The position numbers and the translations under genes were made by a program. The notes under the pieces were generated by a model. It did not search any database. It was given only the letters and a program-made list of their open reading frames with translations, and was not told the origin of the DNA. This document shows, piece by piece, positions 1 through 7,819 of a stretch of DNA of 64,000 nt. How positions within the stretch are numbered: the stretch's first letter is position 1; each line of letters begins with the position of its first letter. Source of the stretch: WHTX01 sp038255145 (lineage in GTDB: Bacteria; Actinomycetota; Acidimicrobiia; Acidimicrobiales; CAIXPF01); assembly GCA_038255145.1 (NCBI GenBank), contig JBBSLP010000011.1, positions 31,380 to 95,379 of the forward strand, written 5' to 3'.

Positions 1-529
1 TGCCGATCTGTCGGCCCATGGTCGTGTTGGCGCCTTCGCCGAGCACGACGTGGTCGGCGCGCACCTCGTAGGTGCGCCCGGTGGCCTTCTCCTTGAGCAC
101 GGCCCCGACGACCCTGCCGCCTTCGAGCAGGGGGGCGGCCGCCTCGGTGCCCTGGCGGAGCTCGGCTCCTGCGGCCTCGGCGTTCTCGGCCACGAGCTGG
201 TCGAGGTCACGGCGCTTCACCACGTAGCCGTGGCTGGGGTAGACGGGGTGTCGGGGCCAGGTCAGCTCGAGGGTGATGCCGTGGGCCATGGCCCGCAGCC
301 CGTCGTAGCGGTGGTAGGGCTCGAGGGCGGGGCCCAACCCCATCTCCAGCAGCTCGTGCACGGCCCGGGGGGTGAGGCCGTCACCGCAGGTCTTGTCGCG
401 GGGGAAGGTCTTCTTCTCCACGGCGAGGACGTCGTGGCCAGCACGGGCCAACCAGTAGGCGGTGGAGGCGCCGGCGGGTCCGGCGCCCACGACCAGCACC
501 TCGCGGTGCCGCTCGACGTCGTCAGCCAC
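1..529 (-). CDS. Geranylgeranyl reductase family FAD-dependent oxidoreductase (3' end outside window)
   Basis: About 176 N-terminal residues are visible. The protein starts with a dinucleotide-binding fold: after VADDVERHREVLVV comes GAGPAGAS (about residues 15-22), then an acidic/basic turn (VEKK) and CGDGLTPRAV, the pattern of the GGR/MenJ branch of FAD-dependent isoprenoid reductases. Such enzymes saturate double bonds in geranylgeranyl lipids or in the menaquinone side chain. The GTG start at 529 is chosen because an in-frame TGA lies just upstream. It follows the cytochrome c gene by 21 bases on the same strand, so co-transcription is likely. A quinone-modifying role next to menaquinone-dependent complexes is an inference from context; halogenase-like relatives cannot be excluded. 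Confidence 0.8.
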   Translation of the reverse strand, partial: MADDVERHREVLVVGAGPAGASTAYWLARAGHDVLAVEKKTFPRDKTCGDGLTPRAVHELLEMGLGPALEPYHRYDGLRAMAHGITLELTWPRHPVYPSHGYVVKRRDLDQLVAENAEAAGAELRQGTEAAAPLLEGGRVVGAVLKEKATGRTYEVRADHVVLGEGANTTMGRQIG

Positions 530-550
530 GGGCGCCGGATCGGGGACCGG

Positions 551-1357
551 TCACTCGCCGGCCCCGATGGTGAGGCCGTTCTCCTCACCCATGCGGGCCA
601 GGATGGCGGTCACCTCCTCCTCGGGGAGGGTGGCGCCGGCGTCGGCCACGGCAGGATCCTCGATCAGCCGGCCCAGGTCACCCCACTGCTCGGCCACGTC
701 GGCCAGCACCTCGCCGGACAGGTCGATGCGCTCGTGCATGACGACCGAGACGATCTGTTCCAGCGTCAGCGTGCCGCCGAAGGCGGGCATGCCGCCGACC
801 GACGGCTTGTTGTTGACGCCGTAGACGCCGCCCTCGGCGCCGGCCGAGCCGGTGATGATCCACTTGACCTGGTCCACGGGGTCGGGAAAAGTACCCAGCA
901 CGGCACCGTCGGACAGCTGGGGCCCGGCCCCGCCGCCGCCGGTGGCCCCGTGGCAGGCCGAGCAGTTGCTGTACGTGGCCGTCCCCTCGGCCAGCAGCGT
1001 GACCTCGTTGGAGGGGGGCGCGGTGAGGGTGCCGGCGTAGAGCACGGCCCACAGCGGCAGGGCCAGCACCGCGGGCATGGCCCACACCGGGATCTTGCGG
1101 CGCTTGCGGTAGGCCTCCACGTAGTGGGGCGGGGGCTTGGGCGGGGGCGGCGTGGCCGCGGCCCGGCCCGCGGGGGCCACCGGGCCCCGGGGGAGTGCCG
1201 GACCGCCGGCGGCCACGGTGGCCGGCACGGCAGCCCCGGCCGCAGGCGCGGGCGGCGCTCCCGCGGCATCCCCCGCGCCGGCGTCGCCCACGGGCAGGCC
1301 CAAGGCCTGGCGACGCGAACGTGTGCGCTGGAGGAGGTGGTCGGGGATCTCGGTCAC
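551..1357 (-). CDS. Membrane-anchored monohaem c-type cytochrome
   Basis: A 268-residue protein. The short cytosolic N-terminus begins TEIPDHLLQR and is followed by an Ala/Pro/Gly-rich linker. One transmembrane helix spans about residues 90-108, followed by a cytochrome c domain with one haem site, CSACH (C132, C135, H136), and a candidate axial Met in GGMPAFGG. The GTG start at 1357 is preceded by GGAAAGGA; upstream in-frame sequence looks non-coding. It is probably the electron acceptor of the cytochrome b/Rieske complex encoded divergently, sitting outside the membrane (inference). Its N-terminal IPDHL motif recurs twice in the cytochrome b subunit at 3597-4403, which supports a shared complex. 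Confidence 0.85.
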   Translation of the reverse strand: MTEIPDHLLQRTRSRRQALGLPVGDAGAGDAAGAPPAPAAGAAVPATVAAGGPALPRGPVAPAGRAAATPPPPKPPPHYVEAYRKRRKIPVWAMPAVLALPLWAVLYAGTLTAPPSNEVTLLAEGTATYSNCSACHGATGGGGAGPQLSDGAVLGTFPDPVDQVKWIITGSAGAEGGVYGVNNKPSVGGMPAFGGTLTLEQIVSVVMHERIDLSGEVLADVAEQWGDLGRLIEDPAVADAGATLPEEEVTAILARMGEENGLTIGAGE

Positions 1358-1692
1358 GGAGGTCCTTTCCCGATCCGGGTCGCCCGCTCGGCTGCCGGGT
1401 GGGGCGGTGGTATCGGTGTCGTACGTGCGGCCCGGGGGCGCACTGCGATCTTCGCAGGCCGCAGAGCGCTCCGGCAAAGCTCTAGCACCTCAGATCCATA
1501 CCCAGACCTGCTCCGGTCACCGCCATCGGGCCCGCTGCGGGTGGTTGGGAGGGTCCGATCGGCGTCTGGTAGACCGTGGCCGTCGCCGGGCCGGTTCGCC
1601 CGGCCCGCACCACGGACCAGGCCCATGGCCCGGGGTACGATCGTGCTTGCGTTCACGAGTTGAGGGCGCCGGCTCTCCGGAGGTTCACGTAC
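1358..1692. promoter_or_regulatory. Divergent intergenic region upstream of cytochrome c (-) and respiratory operon (+)
   Basis: This 335-base stretch has no convincing gene. It must hold the promoters for both directions. The best plus-strand -10 candidate is TACGAT at 1636-1641, which would give a leader of about 45 bases carrying the GGAGG site at 1678-1682; no good -35 is visible. A GC hairpin (GCCGGGC/GCCCGGC, 1585-1604) lies just upstream. Promoter calls are by eye only. Confidence 0.4.
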
Positions 1693-2121
1693 GTGGTCGC
1701 GTTCGTTTTGTCCATCTTGATCGGGTCCGTGGCCCTGGCCATCCCCTTCCGGCTGGCCCTTCGCCGACGACCCGTCGGCGCTCCGCTGACCTGGGGCCAG
1801 GCCATGGTGGCCTCGGTGTGGGCGTTCTTCCTCATGTTCTGGTGGTACGGCGTCGTCCCCCACCAGTGGCTGACCTGGGCCGACAACGAGCTCAACTGGC
1901 GCAAGGACAAGGGCCTGTACGGGCCGGGCAACATCGTCGACAACCTGCTGCCCTTCGATGTCAACTACCTGATCGTCCGCGACGTCATCGTCGTCGGCAT
2001 CTACGGCGTGATCCTGGCCGGCGCCGTGGTCCTGTGGATGGTGTGGCAGAACCGGGGCAAGCGGAAGCCGAGCACCGACGTCGTGCCCTCCCGTTACGGC
2101 CGTCCGCTGGTCAAGGCCTGA
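1693..2121 (+). CDS. Small membrane protein of the cytochrome b/Rieske operon, unknown function
   Basis: A 142-residue protein I do not recognise. Three hydrophobic helices are visible: about residues 1-20 (the N-terminus itself), 37-58 (with a Trp-rich patch FFLMFWWYG) and 100-122, followed by a basic tail (NRGKRKP). The GTG start is chosen for the GGAGG site ten bases upstream and because the frame upstream reads as low-quality Arg/Ala sequence. It is the first gene of the plus-strand run and sits 30 bases before the ferredoxin gene, so an accessory or anchoring role in the quinol-oxidising complex is plausible but unproven. Confidence 0.7.
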   Translation: MVAFVLSILIGSVALAIPFRLALRRRPVGAPLTWGQAMVASVWAFFLMFWWYGVVPHQWLTWADNELNWRKDKGLYGPGNIVDNLLPFDVNYLIVRDVIVVGIYGVILAGAVVLWMVWQNRGKRKPSTDVVPSRYGRPLVKA

Positions 2122-2151
2122 CGGCCGGGATCGGGAAGGAGGCGACAGGCC

Positions 2152-2568
2152 ATGGCCCGCACCGATGCGAACCCGCCCATGCCGGAGTTCCGCGACGACT
2201 ACGTGCTCTACGAGGTCGACGCGGCCTGGCTGTCCCAGGCGGTCAAGCCCAAGCAGTTCATCCACATCGACCAGTCCGAGTGCATCATGTGCGAAGGCTG
2301 CGTCGACATCTGCCCGTGGAAGTGCATCTTCATGGTGTCGCCCGACGCCGTGGCCGATGCCTACGACGTCGAGCAGCCGGGGATCGACCCCTCGGACCAC
2401 GTGATCTTCACGATCGACGACGACGTGTGCACGCGCTGCGCCCTCTGCGTCGACCGCTGCCCCACCGGCGTGATCATCCTGGGCAAGCTGCTCGATCCCT
2501 CCCCGACCGGTGACGCCCACCAGCGCACCAACACCCACGGCTACGCGTACGGCATGCGCCTGGGGTGA
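2152..2568 (+). CDS. Two-[4Fe-4S] ferredoxin-like protein in cytochrome bc operon
   Basis: A 138-residue soluble iron-sulfur protein. Two four-Cys motifs are visible: C44, C47, C50, C54 and C93, C96, C99, C103, each CxxCxxCxxxC, with an acidic insert between them. The first motif has an extra Cys (C58). No signal peptide or membrane helix is seen, so it should be cytosolic. It lies between the small membrane protein and the b6-like cytochrome, with a GGAAGGAGG-type ribosome site upstream. Ferredoxins in such operons are thought to pass electrons to or from the b haems or another partner. Here it could also serve the complex I form that lacks NuoEFG, which is inference. Confidence 0.88.
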   Translation: MARTDANPPMPEFRDDYVLYEVDAAWLSQAVKPKQFIHIDQSECIMCEGCVDICPWKCIFMVSPDAVADAYDVEQPGIDPSDHVIFTIDDDVCTRCALCVDRCPTGVIILGKLLDPSPTGDAHQRTNTHGYAYGMRLG

Positions 2569-2734
2569 AGGGTGATCGGACCGGGGCGGGTCGACTCGCC
2601 CCCACCCCCGTCCCCTACGTAATGTCAGCACCGGATGCCTCCCACCTCCCCGTCGGGACGGGGGAGCACCCCGACCGATTGGCGGGGCCGGCCCGCTCCG
2701 AGCGACCGGCCACACCAGCAAGAGGAGAGCCCCG

Positions 2735-3517
2735 GTGGCCAAGACGGCGCCAAAACCAAGCCAGCAACTGACCGAGAAGGTCGGCGAGATCACGGCGAAG
2801 GTTCAGGACAGCCAGGCCTGGAACTCGATCTTCCGTCCTGGATCGATCTTCCGGAAGGGCTACAGCGACAGTCCCCGGAACCGTTCCTACGTGATCATGA
2901 ACAGCGTGCTCTACCACCTCCACCCGGTGAAGGTGAAGCGGCACGCCGTCAAGGTCAGCTACACGCTGTGCCTGGGTGGGCTGAGCTTCTTCCTGTTCAT
3001 CCTGCTCACGGTGACGGGCATCTTCCTGATGTTCTTCTACCGGCCGACCGCGGCGCAGGCCTGGGACGACATCTACTCCCTGCAGACGGCGGTCACCTTC
3101 GGCCTGCTCGTGCGGAACATGCATCGATGGGCGGCCCACCTGATGGTGCTGTCCGTCTTCCTGCACATGGCCCGCGTCTTCTACCACGGGGCCTACAAGC
3201 CCCCTCGGGAGTTCAACTGGGTCATCGGCGTCGTGCTGCTGATGCTGACCCTGCTCCTCTCCTTCACCGGCTACCTGCTGCCCTGGGACCAGCTGGCCCT
3301 GTGGGCCGTGACCGTGGGCACGAACATGATGGGCTACACCCCCGTGTTCGGCAGCCAGGTCCGCTTCGTGCTGCTGGGTGGCCTCGAGATCGGTACGGAC
3401 ACCCTCCTGCGGTGGTACGTACTGCACGTGTTGATGCTGCCCTTCGTCATCGTCATCTTCATGGCCATCCACTTCTGGAGGGTCCGGAAGGACGGCGGCA
3501 TCTCGGGGCCGCTGTGA
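2735..3517 (+). CDS. Cytochrome b N-terminal subunit (b6-like, binds both b haems)
   Basis: A 260-residue four-helix cytochrome b. Haem ligands are H130 and H144 (13 residues between) and H231 and H246 (14 between). The 14-residue spacing in the fourth helix is the b6-type pattern, unlike the 13 of mitochondrial cytochrome b. Other b6-like markers are HRWAAH, KPPREFNW, the quinone-site stretch GYLLPWDQ and the C-terminal ISGPL. The GTG start at 2735 follows AGAGGAGAG. The N-terminus of about 60 residues is hydrophilic. It pairs with the subunit-IV-like gene at 3597 and the Rieske gene to form a quinol:cytochrome c reductase in the cytoplasmic membrane. Confidence 0.93.
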   Translation: MAKTAPKPSQQLTEKVGEITAKVQDSQAWNSIFRPGSIFRKGYSDSPRNRSYVIMNSVLYHLHPVKVKRHAVKVSYTLCLGGLSFFLFILLTVTGIFLMFFYRPTAAQAWDDIYSLQTAVTFGLLVRNMHRWAAHLMVLSVFLHMARVFYHGAYKPPREFNWVIGVVLLMLTLLLSFTGYLLPWDQLALWAVTVGTNMMGYTPVFGSQVRFVLLGGLEIGTDTLLRWYVLHVLMLPFVIVIFMAIHFWRVRKDGGISGPL

Positions 3518-3596
3518 GCACCCCTGGTCGCACGCCCCAAAGCGTTGCTGCCAGTCGTAGAGCCGGAGCCGGGTCGGGGTACGAGAGAGACGGACG

Positions 3597-4403
3597 ATGA
3601 CCGAGATCCCTGAGCACCTCAGGAAGCGGGCCGAGGAGGCCAAGCGCAAGGCCCAGGCCAAGGCGGCCGGCGGTGACGCCGCTGCCGCTCCGGCCGCTGC
3701 CGCCCAAGCACCCGCGGCGGCGGCACCGGCTGCCGCGGCCAGCCCCGGGCCGGCGGCGGGCGCCGGTGGCGGAGGCGATCGGATCCCCGACCACCTCTTC
3801 GACCGCAACCGCACCGCAGCCCAGAACGCGGGCATGACCGCGGTGGCCACGGCGGGCGGGGGAGCGGTGGCCACGGCCGATCCCCGTCCTGTGGCCTCGG
3901 GACCGGGCGGGCACACCCAGCGCCTGCTCACGGTGGTCAAGTCCGGGTCCATCCAGGACGTCAAGGCGACGCCTCAGGACAAGGTCCACACCTGGCCCCA
4001 CCTGCTGGTGGCCGAGTTCGTCGCCGCCCTGGTGATCACGGCCTTCACGTTCGTGTTCTCCATCTTCGTCAACGCCCCCCTGCTGCAGATGGCCAACGCC
4101 AACCAGACGCCGAACCCGTCCAAGGCGCCGTGGTACTTCCTGGGCCTCCAGGAGCTGCTGACCATGTTCCACCCCATGGTGGCGGGCGTCACCATCCCGG
4201 GCATGGGCCTGTTCATGTTGATCCTGGCCCCATACATCGACCGCAACCCGTCGAACAAACCTGAGGACCGCAAGTTCGCGGTCTCGCTGATGACGATCCA
4301 CCTCATGTTCTGGTCGGTGCTCGTCATCATCGGCTCGTTCTTCCGAGGGCCCGGGTTCAACTTCGTGTTCCCCTGGACCAGCGGCCTGTACTTCGATCTG
4401 TGA
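3597..4403 (+). CDS. Cytochrome b C-terminal subunit (subunit-IV-like) with Ala-rich N-terminal extension
   Basis: A 268-residue protein in two parts. Residues 1-125 form a cytosolic tail with two related short motifs, IPEHL (4-8) and IPDHL (63-67), separated by an Ala/Pro/Gly-rich linker. Residues 130-268 hold three transmembrane helices of the cytochrome b C-terminal domain. The quinol-oxidation motif, PEWY in most cytochromes b, reads APWY at 177-180 (context SKAPWYFLGLQELL), a variant I associate with low-potential, menaquinol-using complexes. The extension makes it far longer than plastid subunit IV. It lies 79 bases after the b6-like gene. Confidence 0.9.
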   Translation: MTEIPEHLRKRAEEAKRKAQAKAAGGDAAAAPAAAAQAPAAAAPAAAASPGPAAGAGGGGDRIPDHLFDRNRTAAQNAGMTAVATAGGGAVATADPRPVASGPGGHTQRLLTVVKSGSIQDVKATPQDKVHTWPHLLVAEFVAALVITAFTFVFSIFVNAPLLQMANANQTPNPSKAPWYFLGLQELLTMFHPMVAGVTIPGMGLFMLILAPYIDRNPSNKPEDRKFAVSLMTIHLMFWSVLVIIGSFFRGPGFNFVFPWTSGLYFDL

Positions 4404-4422
4404 CACGGAAGCAGAGCGCACG

Positions 4423-5295
4423 ATGATCATCGCCATCGCCATCGCCGCCGCAGTGGTGCTCGTGGCTGTGCTGGCCTTCGCCGCCAGCCGCCGGCGCGAC
4501 ACGGGAGAGGCGGTCGGTGCCCTCTCCCGGGAGACGCGCCGACGTGACAACGCCGGCGCCCCCCTGCCCGAGCCCGTGGCCGTGGGGGCCGGGCTCCGCG
4601 GTCGGAGCTACGAGCGGTCGGTCGCCCTCGAGCGCATCGACGCCGGTTCGCTCGAGCCCGTCACCTCGACGGCTCCGGTGGCCTACGTGCCGCCGGACCC
4701 CGAGACGCTCGGCGTCACCCGGCGCCAGTTCCTGAACCGTTCCATCGTCGGCTTCATGGTGTTCAGCATCTCCGGCTTCGGCGCCGCCTGCATCGCCTTC
4801 CTGTGGCCCACGCCCAAGGGCGGCTTCGGCGCCAAGATCACCGTGGGCAACGTCGACGACGTCAGGGCCCGGGTCCGCGACGGCGACGGCTTCCTCTACG
4901 TGCCCGAGGGCCGCATGTGGGTCACCGAGTACCCGGCCGCCGGCCTCGACAAGGCCAAGGCCATCTACTCGGACCCCGTGCTCAACGGCATGGAGGAGGC
5001 CGGCCTGGTCGCCCTGTGGCAGACCTGCCCCCACCTCGGCTGCCGGGTGCCGTCCTGCGCCACCTCGCAGTGGTTCGAGTGCCCGTGCCACGGGTCGCAG
5101 TACAACCGCGTCGGTGAGAAGCGTGGCGGACCCGCCCCCCGGGGCATGGACCGCTTCGCCTCCAGCCTGGACGGAGCCGGCAACTACGTGGTGGACACCG
5201 GAGCGCTGTCGCAGGGTCCGCCCATCGGCACCAACACCACCGGCCAGGAAGCGGAAGGGCCGCACTGCATCGGCCAGGGGGGACACTCGGCGTGA
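4423..5295 (+). CDS. Rieske [2Fe-2S] protein of the quinol:cytochrome c reductase
   Basis: A 290-residue protein. A first hydrophobic helix (1-21) is followed by a charged linker, then TRRQFLNRS (99-107) before a second helix (108-128), which looks like a Tat-type twin-arginine membrane anchor. The Rieske fold follows, with CPHLGC (C202, H204, C207) and CPCHGS (C220, C222, H223). C202, H204, C220 and H223 would bind the cluster and C207-C222 would form the disulfide. The extra N-terminal helix resembles actinobacterial QcrA, although the cytochrome b here is b6-like. The next gene overlaps its stop codon by four bases, so translation is coupled. Confidence 0.92.
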   Translation: MIIAIAIAAAVVLVAVLAFAASRRRDTGEAVGALSRETRRRDNAGAPLPEPVAVGAGLRGRSYERSVALERIDAGSLEPVTSTAPVAYVPPDPETLGVTRRQFLNRSIVGFMVFSISGFGAACIAFLWPTPKGGFGAKITVGNVDDVRARVRDGDGFLYVPEGRMWVTEYPAAGLDKAKAIYSDPVLNGMEEAGLVALWQTCPHLGCRVPSCATSQWFECPCHGSQYNRVGEKRGGPAPRGMDRFASSLDGAGNYVVDTGALSQGPPIGTNTTGQEAEGPHCIGQGGHSA

Positions 5296-6344
5296 ACCTG
5301 CTGCTGGCATCAGTGCAGAGGAACGTGGGCCTGGCCCTGGCCCCCCTCCTCATCCTGGCCTTCGTCATCTACATCGCCGTCAACCTGCGGCGGGCACGGG
5401 CCGAGGTCGGCAACGAGATCGAGCTCGCCCCCAACCGCAAGCCCTACTACGACGACGAGGGCCTCGAAGGTCCCCGCCTCGACCGCTTCCTGACCATGTC
5501 CCTGGTGCTCCTGGGCGTCGTGGCCATCGGCCTACCGCTGTACTGGCTGGCCGAGCCCGGTCGCCAGGAGGGTCAGGTCGCCGCCTTCGAGAAGAAGTTC
5601 GAGACCCGTGGTGAGGCCACGTTCGAGACGAACTGCGCCTCGTGCCACGCCGCCGGTGCCGTCGGCGGTGTCGCCGCCTTCGTGCAGACCGATGAGGCCA
5701 CAGGCAAGTTCATCGCCAACCGCACCTGGGTGGCACCGTCGTTGAACAACGTGCTGCTGCGCTACAGCCGCGACGCGGTCACCTACGTGCTCGACCACGG
5801 TCGGTCGTTCTCGCCCATGCAGCCGTGGTCCACCGTCGGCGGCGGCGCCATGACCTCGCAGCAGATCAAGAACATCATCGACTACCTGGGGTCCATCCAG
5901 ATCACCCCGGAAGCGGCCAAGGAAGCGGTGGCCGCCGGCGTGACCGAGATGCAGGAGACGTACGCCGCCAACGGCATCACCCTGAGCGAGGGTGAGGCCC
6001 TGTTCCACCTGCAGACGTCTTCGGGCGCCTACGGCTGCGCCCGCTGCCACACCGCGGGCTGGTCCTTCGGGGCCCCCGGTCCCGTCGGTGGCGGGGCGTT
6101 CGGTCCCAAGCTGTGGAACGTCGGGTCCAAGTTCGCTACCGACGAGCAGTTCGAGGCCTTCCTCACCGACGGGTGCAAGGAGGGGTTGGTGTACGGGATC
6201 CAGTCCCAGTGCAAGAGCAACCAGATGCCCGCCTTCGGCGAGGTGTACACCCCCGAGCAGCTCGCCGCGGTGGTCGACTACGTGAAGACGCTCAACGGCT
6301 CGCAGTTCGTCCCCACCGACCCGACCGCCGAGGAGGCGCAGTAA
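5292..6344 (+). CDS. Membrane-anchored dihaem cytochrome c
   Basis: A 350-residue protein starting at a GTG that overlaps the Rieske stop (GTGA). Two N-terminal helices (about 13-32 and 67-86) flank a hydrophilic stretch. Two cytochrome c domains follow with haem sites CASCH (C115, C118, H119) and CARCH (C249, C252, H253); NQMPAFGE supplies a likely axial Met for the second. It would take electrons from the Rieske protein on the outer face of the membrane and pass them to an oxidase, much as QcrC does, but the sequence is not QcrC-like in its anchoring. The terminal acceptor is not encoded in this window. Confidence 0.9.
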   Translation: MNLLLASVQRNVGLALAPLLILAFVIYIAVNLRRARAEVGNEIELAPNRKPYYDDEGLEGPRLDRFLTMSLVLLGVVAIGLPLYWLAEPGRQEGQVAAFEKKFETRGEATFETNCASCHAAGAVGGVAAFVQTDEATGKFIANRTWVAPSLNNVLLRYSRDAVTYVLDHGRSFSPMQPWSTVGGGAMTSQQIKNIIDYLGSIQITPEAAKEAVAAGVTEMQETYAANGITLSEGEALFHLQTSSGAYGCARCHTAGWSFGAPGPVGGGAFGPKLWNVGSKFATDEQFEAFLTDGCKEGLVYGIQSQCKSNQMPAFGEVYTPEQLAAVVDYVKTLNGSQFVPTDPTAEEAQ

Positions 6345-6347
6345 CCG

Positions 6348-7250
6348 ATGGGTCTCTGGGGCTTCATCACCATCGACGGGATCTCCTACGACCCGTTCAT
6401 CCGAGGCTGGCTCACCGTCATCGTGGCCGTGGCCGTCCTCATGGGTTCCGTCTACCTGGTGCTGGCCACCAACAGCGGGGCCCGCACCGGTCTGCTCATC
6501 GCCCTCACCGGCCTCTTCGGCTGGATGATGATCATGGGCATCATCTGGTGGATCTACGGGATCGGTCTCAGGGGCACCCCGCCGGCGTGGAACGTCTCCG
6601 AGGTGAACCGGGGTGATCTGGCCCTGGCCTCGTTCCCCAAGGCCCGAGACCTGGGGGTGGCGCTGGACCAGCAGTTGGCCACCGAGGACGAGAGCCTGCA
6701 GGCCTTGGCCGTCGCCGCCGAGGAGCGTGGCGTCCCCGTCGAGGTCGGTGGCTGGAAGGAGATGCTCCTCTCCAACGCCAAGCGTGGCGAGGCCCAGGCC
6801 ACCGTCGACGCCTTCCTGGTCAGCGAGAACGAGTTCGCCTCGTCTCAGGAGTACCTGCCGGTGGCCGCCTTCGAGGTCGGCGGTAAGGAGCGGCGGGCCA
6901 GCAACTCCATGGTCGACCGTGTGAAGGGCAAGCTCCGGGGCATCTTCGTGACGCCGCGGCACCCACCGCACTACGCCACGATCATGGTCCAGCCCGTCGA
7001 GCAGCGGACCCTCATCAGCCGGCCCGGCCAGGCCCCGCCCCTGCGGGTCGTCGACCAGAACCAGCCCGTGCTGACCATCATCCTCGTGCGCGACCTGGGT
7101 TCGGTCCGCTTCCCGCCGGCCATGGTGACCCTCGGGTCCACCATCCTGTTCGCCCTGTTCGCCTCCATGCTGCACCGACGTGACAAGCGGGAGACGGCCA
7201 ACCGCGCCGCCCTGGTGCCCGTCTACGGCACCACCGTGACCGGGAGCTGA
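6348..7250 (+). CDS. Conserved-looking membrane protein between cytochrome and nuo genes, unknown function
   Basis: A 300-residue protein I do not recognise. Hydrophobic helices are at about 17-40, 46-72 (with the aromatic run WWIYG) and 252-275; the roughly 170 residues between form a soluble domain without Cys or obvious cofactor motifs. It sits three bases after the dihaem cytochrome and four before nuoA, so it is translated inside one operon that links the quinol oxidase and complex I. Position suggests an accessory or supercomplex role (inference). The C-terminus after the last helix is short and basic. Confidence 0.7.
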   Translation: MGLWGFITIDGISYDPFIRGWLTVIVAVAVLMGSVYLVLATNSGARTGLLIALTGLFGWMMIMGIIWWIYGIGLRGTPPAWNVSEVNRGDLALASFPKARDLGVALDQQLATEDESLQALAVAAEERGVPVEVGGWKEMLLSNAKRGEAQATVDAFLVSENEFASSQEYLPVAAFEVGGKERRASNSMVDRVKGKLRGIFVTPRHPPHYATIMVQPVEQRTLISRPGQAPPLRVVDQNQPVLTIILVRDLGSVRFPPAMVTLGSTILFALFASMLHRRDKRETANRAALVPVYGTTVTGS

Positions 7251-7254
7251 CGTC

Positions 7255-7818
7255 GTGGGCCAGTACCTGCCGATCATCGTGCTGCTCGTGCTGGCCACCC
7301 TGTTCGGCACCCTCAGCTTCATGGCGTCCAAGCTGCTCGGTCCTCGCCGGGTGACCATGGCCAAGCTCGGGCCCTACGAGTCGGGCATCGTCCCCGGCAA
7401 GGCGCCGCCACAGCGCTTCCCGGTGCGCTTCTACCTGATCGCGATGATCTTCATCGTGTTCGACATCGAGATCATCTTCATCTACCCGTGGGCCATGATC
7501 CACGACGAGCTGGGCCTGTTCGGCCTGCTCACCATCGTGGTCTTCTCGGCGTCGGTGTTCGAGTCCTTCCTCTACCTGCTGTCCAAGGGTGCCCTCGAGT
7601 GGGGTCCCGTTCGGCGTGTGGCCACGCTCGACATGGTGGCGCCCGAGCGCACCACGCGCACCACGGTGCGCCGGGTGGGCACGACGGGGCGCTATTCGTC
7701 GGACGAGCGCCGTGTGCTGGCCGCGGCCGAGGCCCGCGATCCCGAGACGATCCGAGGCGGGTCGGGCGACGGCGACGACGGCGCCGGGCACCACGCCGCC
7801 GAAGTGGGAGCGCACTGA
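7255..7818 (+). CDS. nuoA: NADH-quinone oxidoreductase subunit A (first copy)
   Basis: A 187-residue membrane subunit with three helices and the family signature around PYESGIVPGKAPPQRFPVRF and FDIEIIFIYPWA. NuoA helps frame the quinone tunnel entrance and carries the loop that moves during turnover. The protein is longer than the usual 120-145 residues because of a hydrophilic C-terminal tail of about 60 residues rich in Arg, Asp and Gly. The GTG start at 7255 follows the previous stop by four bases. It is the first gene of the 14-gene operon. Confidence 0.95.
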   Translation: MGQYLPIIVLLVLATLFGTLSFMASKLLGPRRVTMAKLGPYESGIVPGKAPPQRFPVRFYLIAMIFIVFDIEIIFIYPWAMIHDELGLFGLLTIVVFSASVFESFLYLLSKGALEWGPVRRVATLDMVAPERTTRTTVRRVGTTGRYSSDERRVLAAAEARDPETIRGGSGDGDDGAGHHAAEVGAH

Positions 7819-7819
7819 C

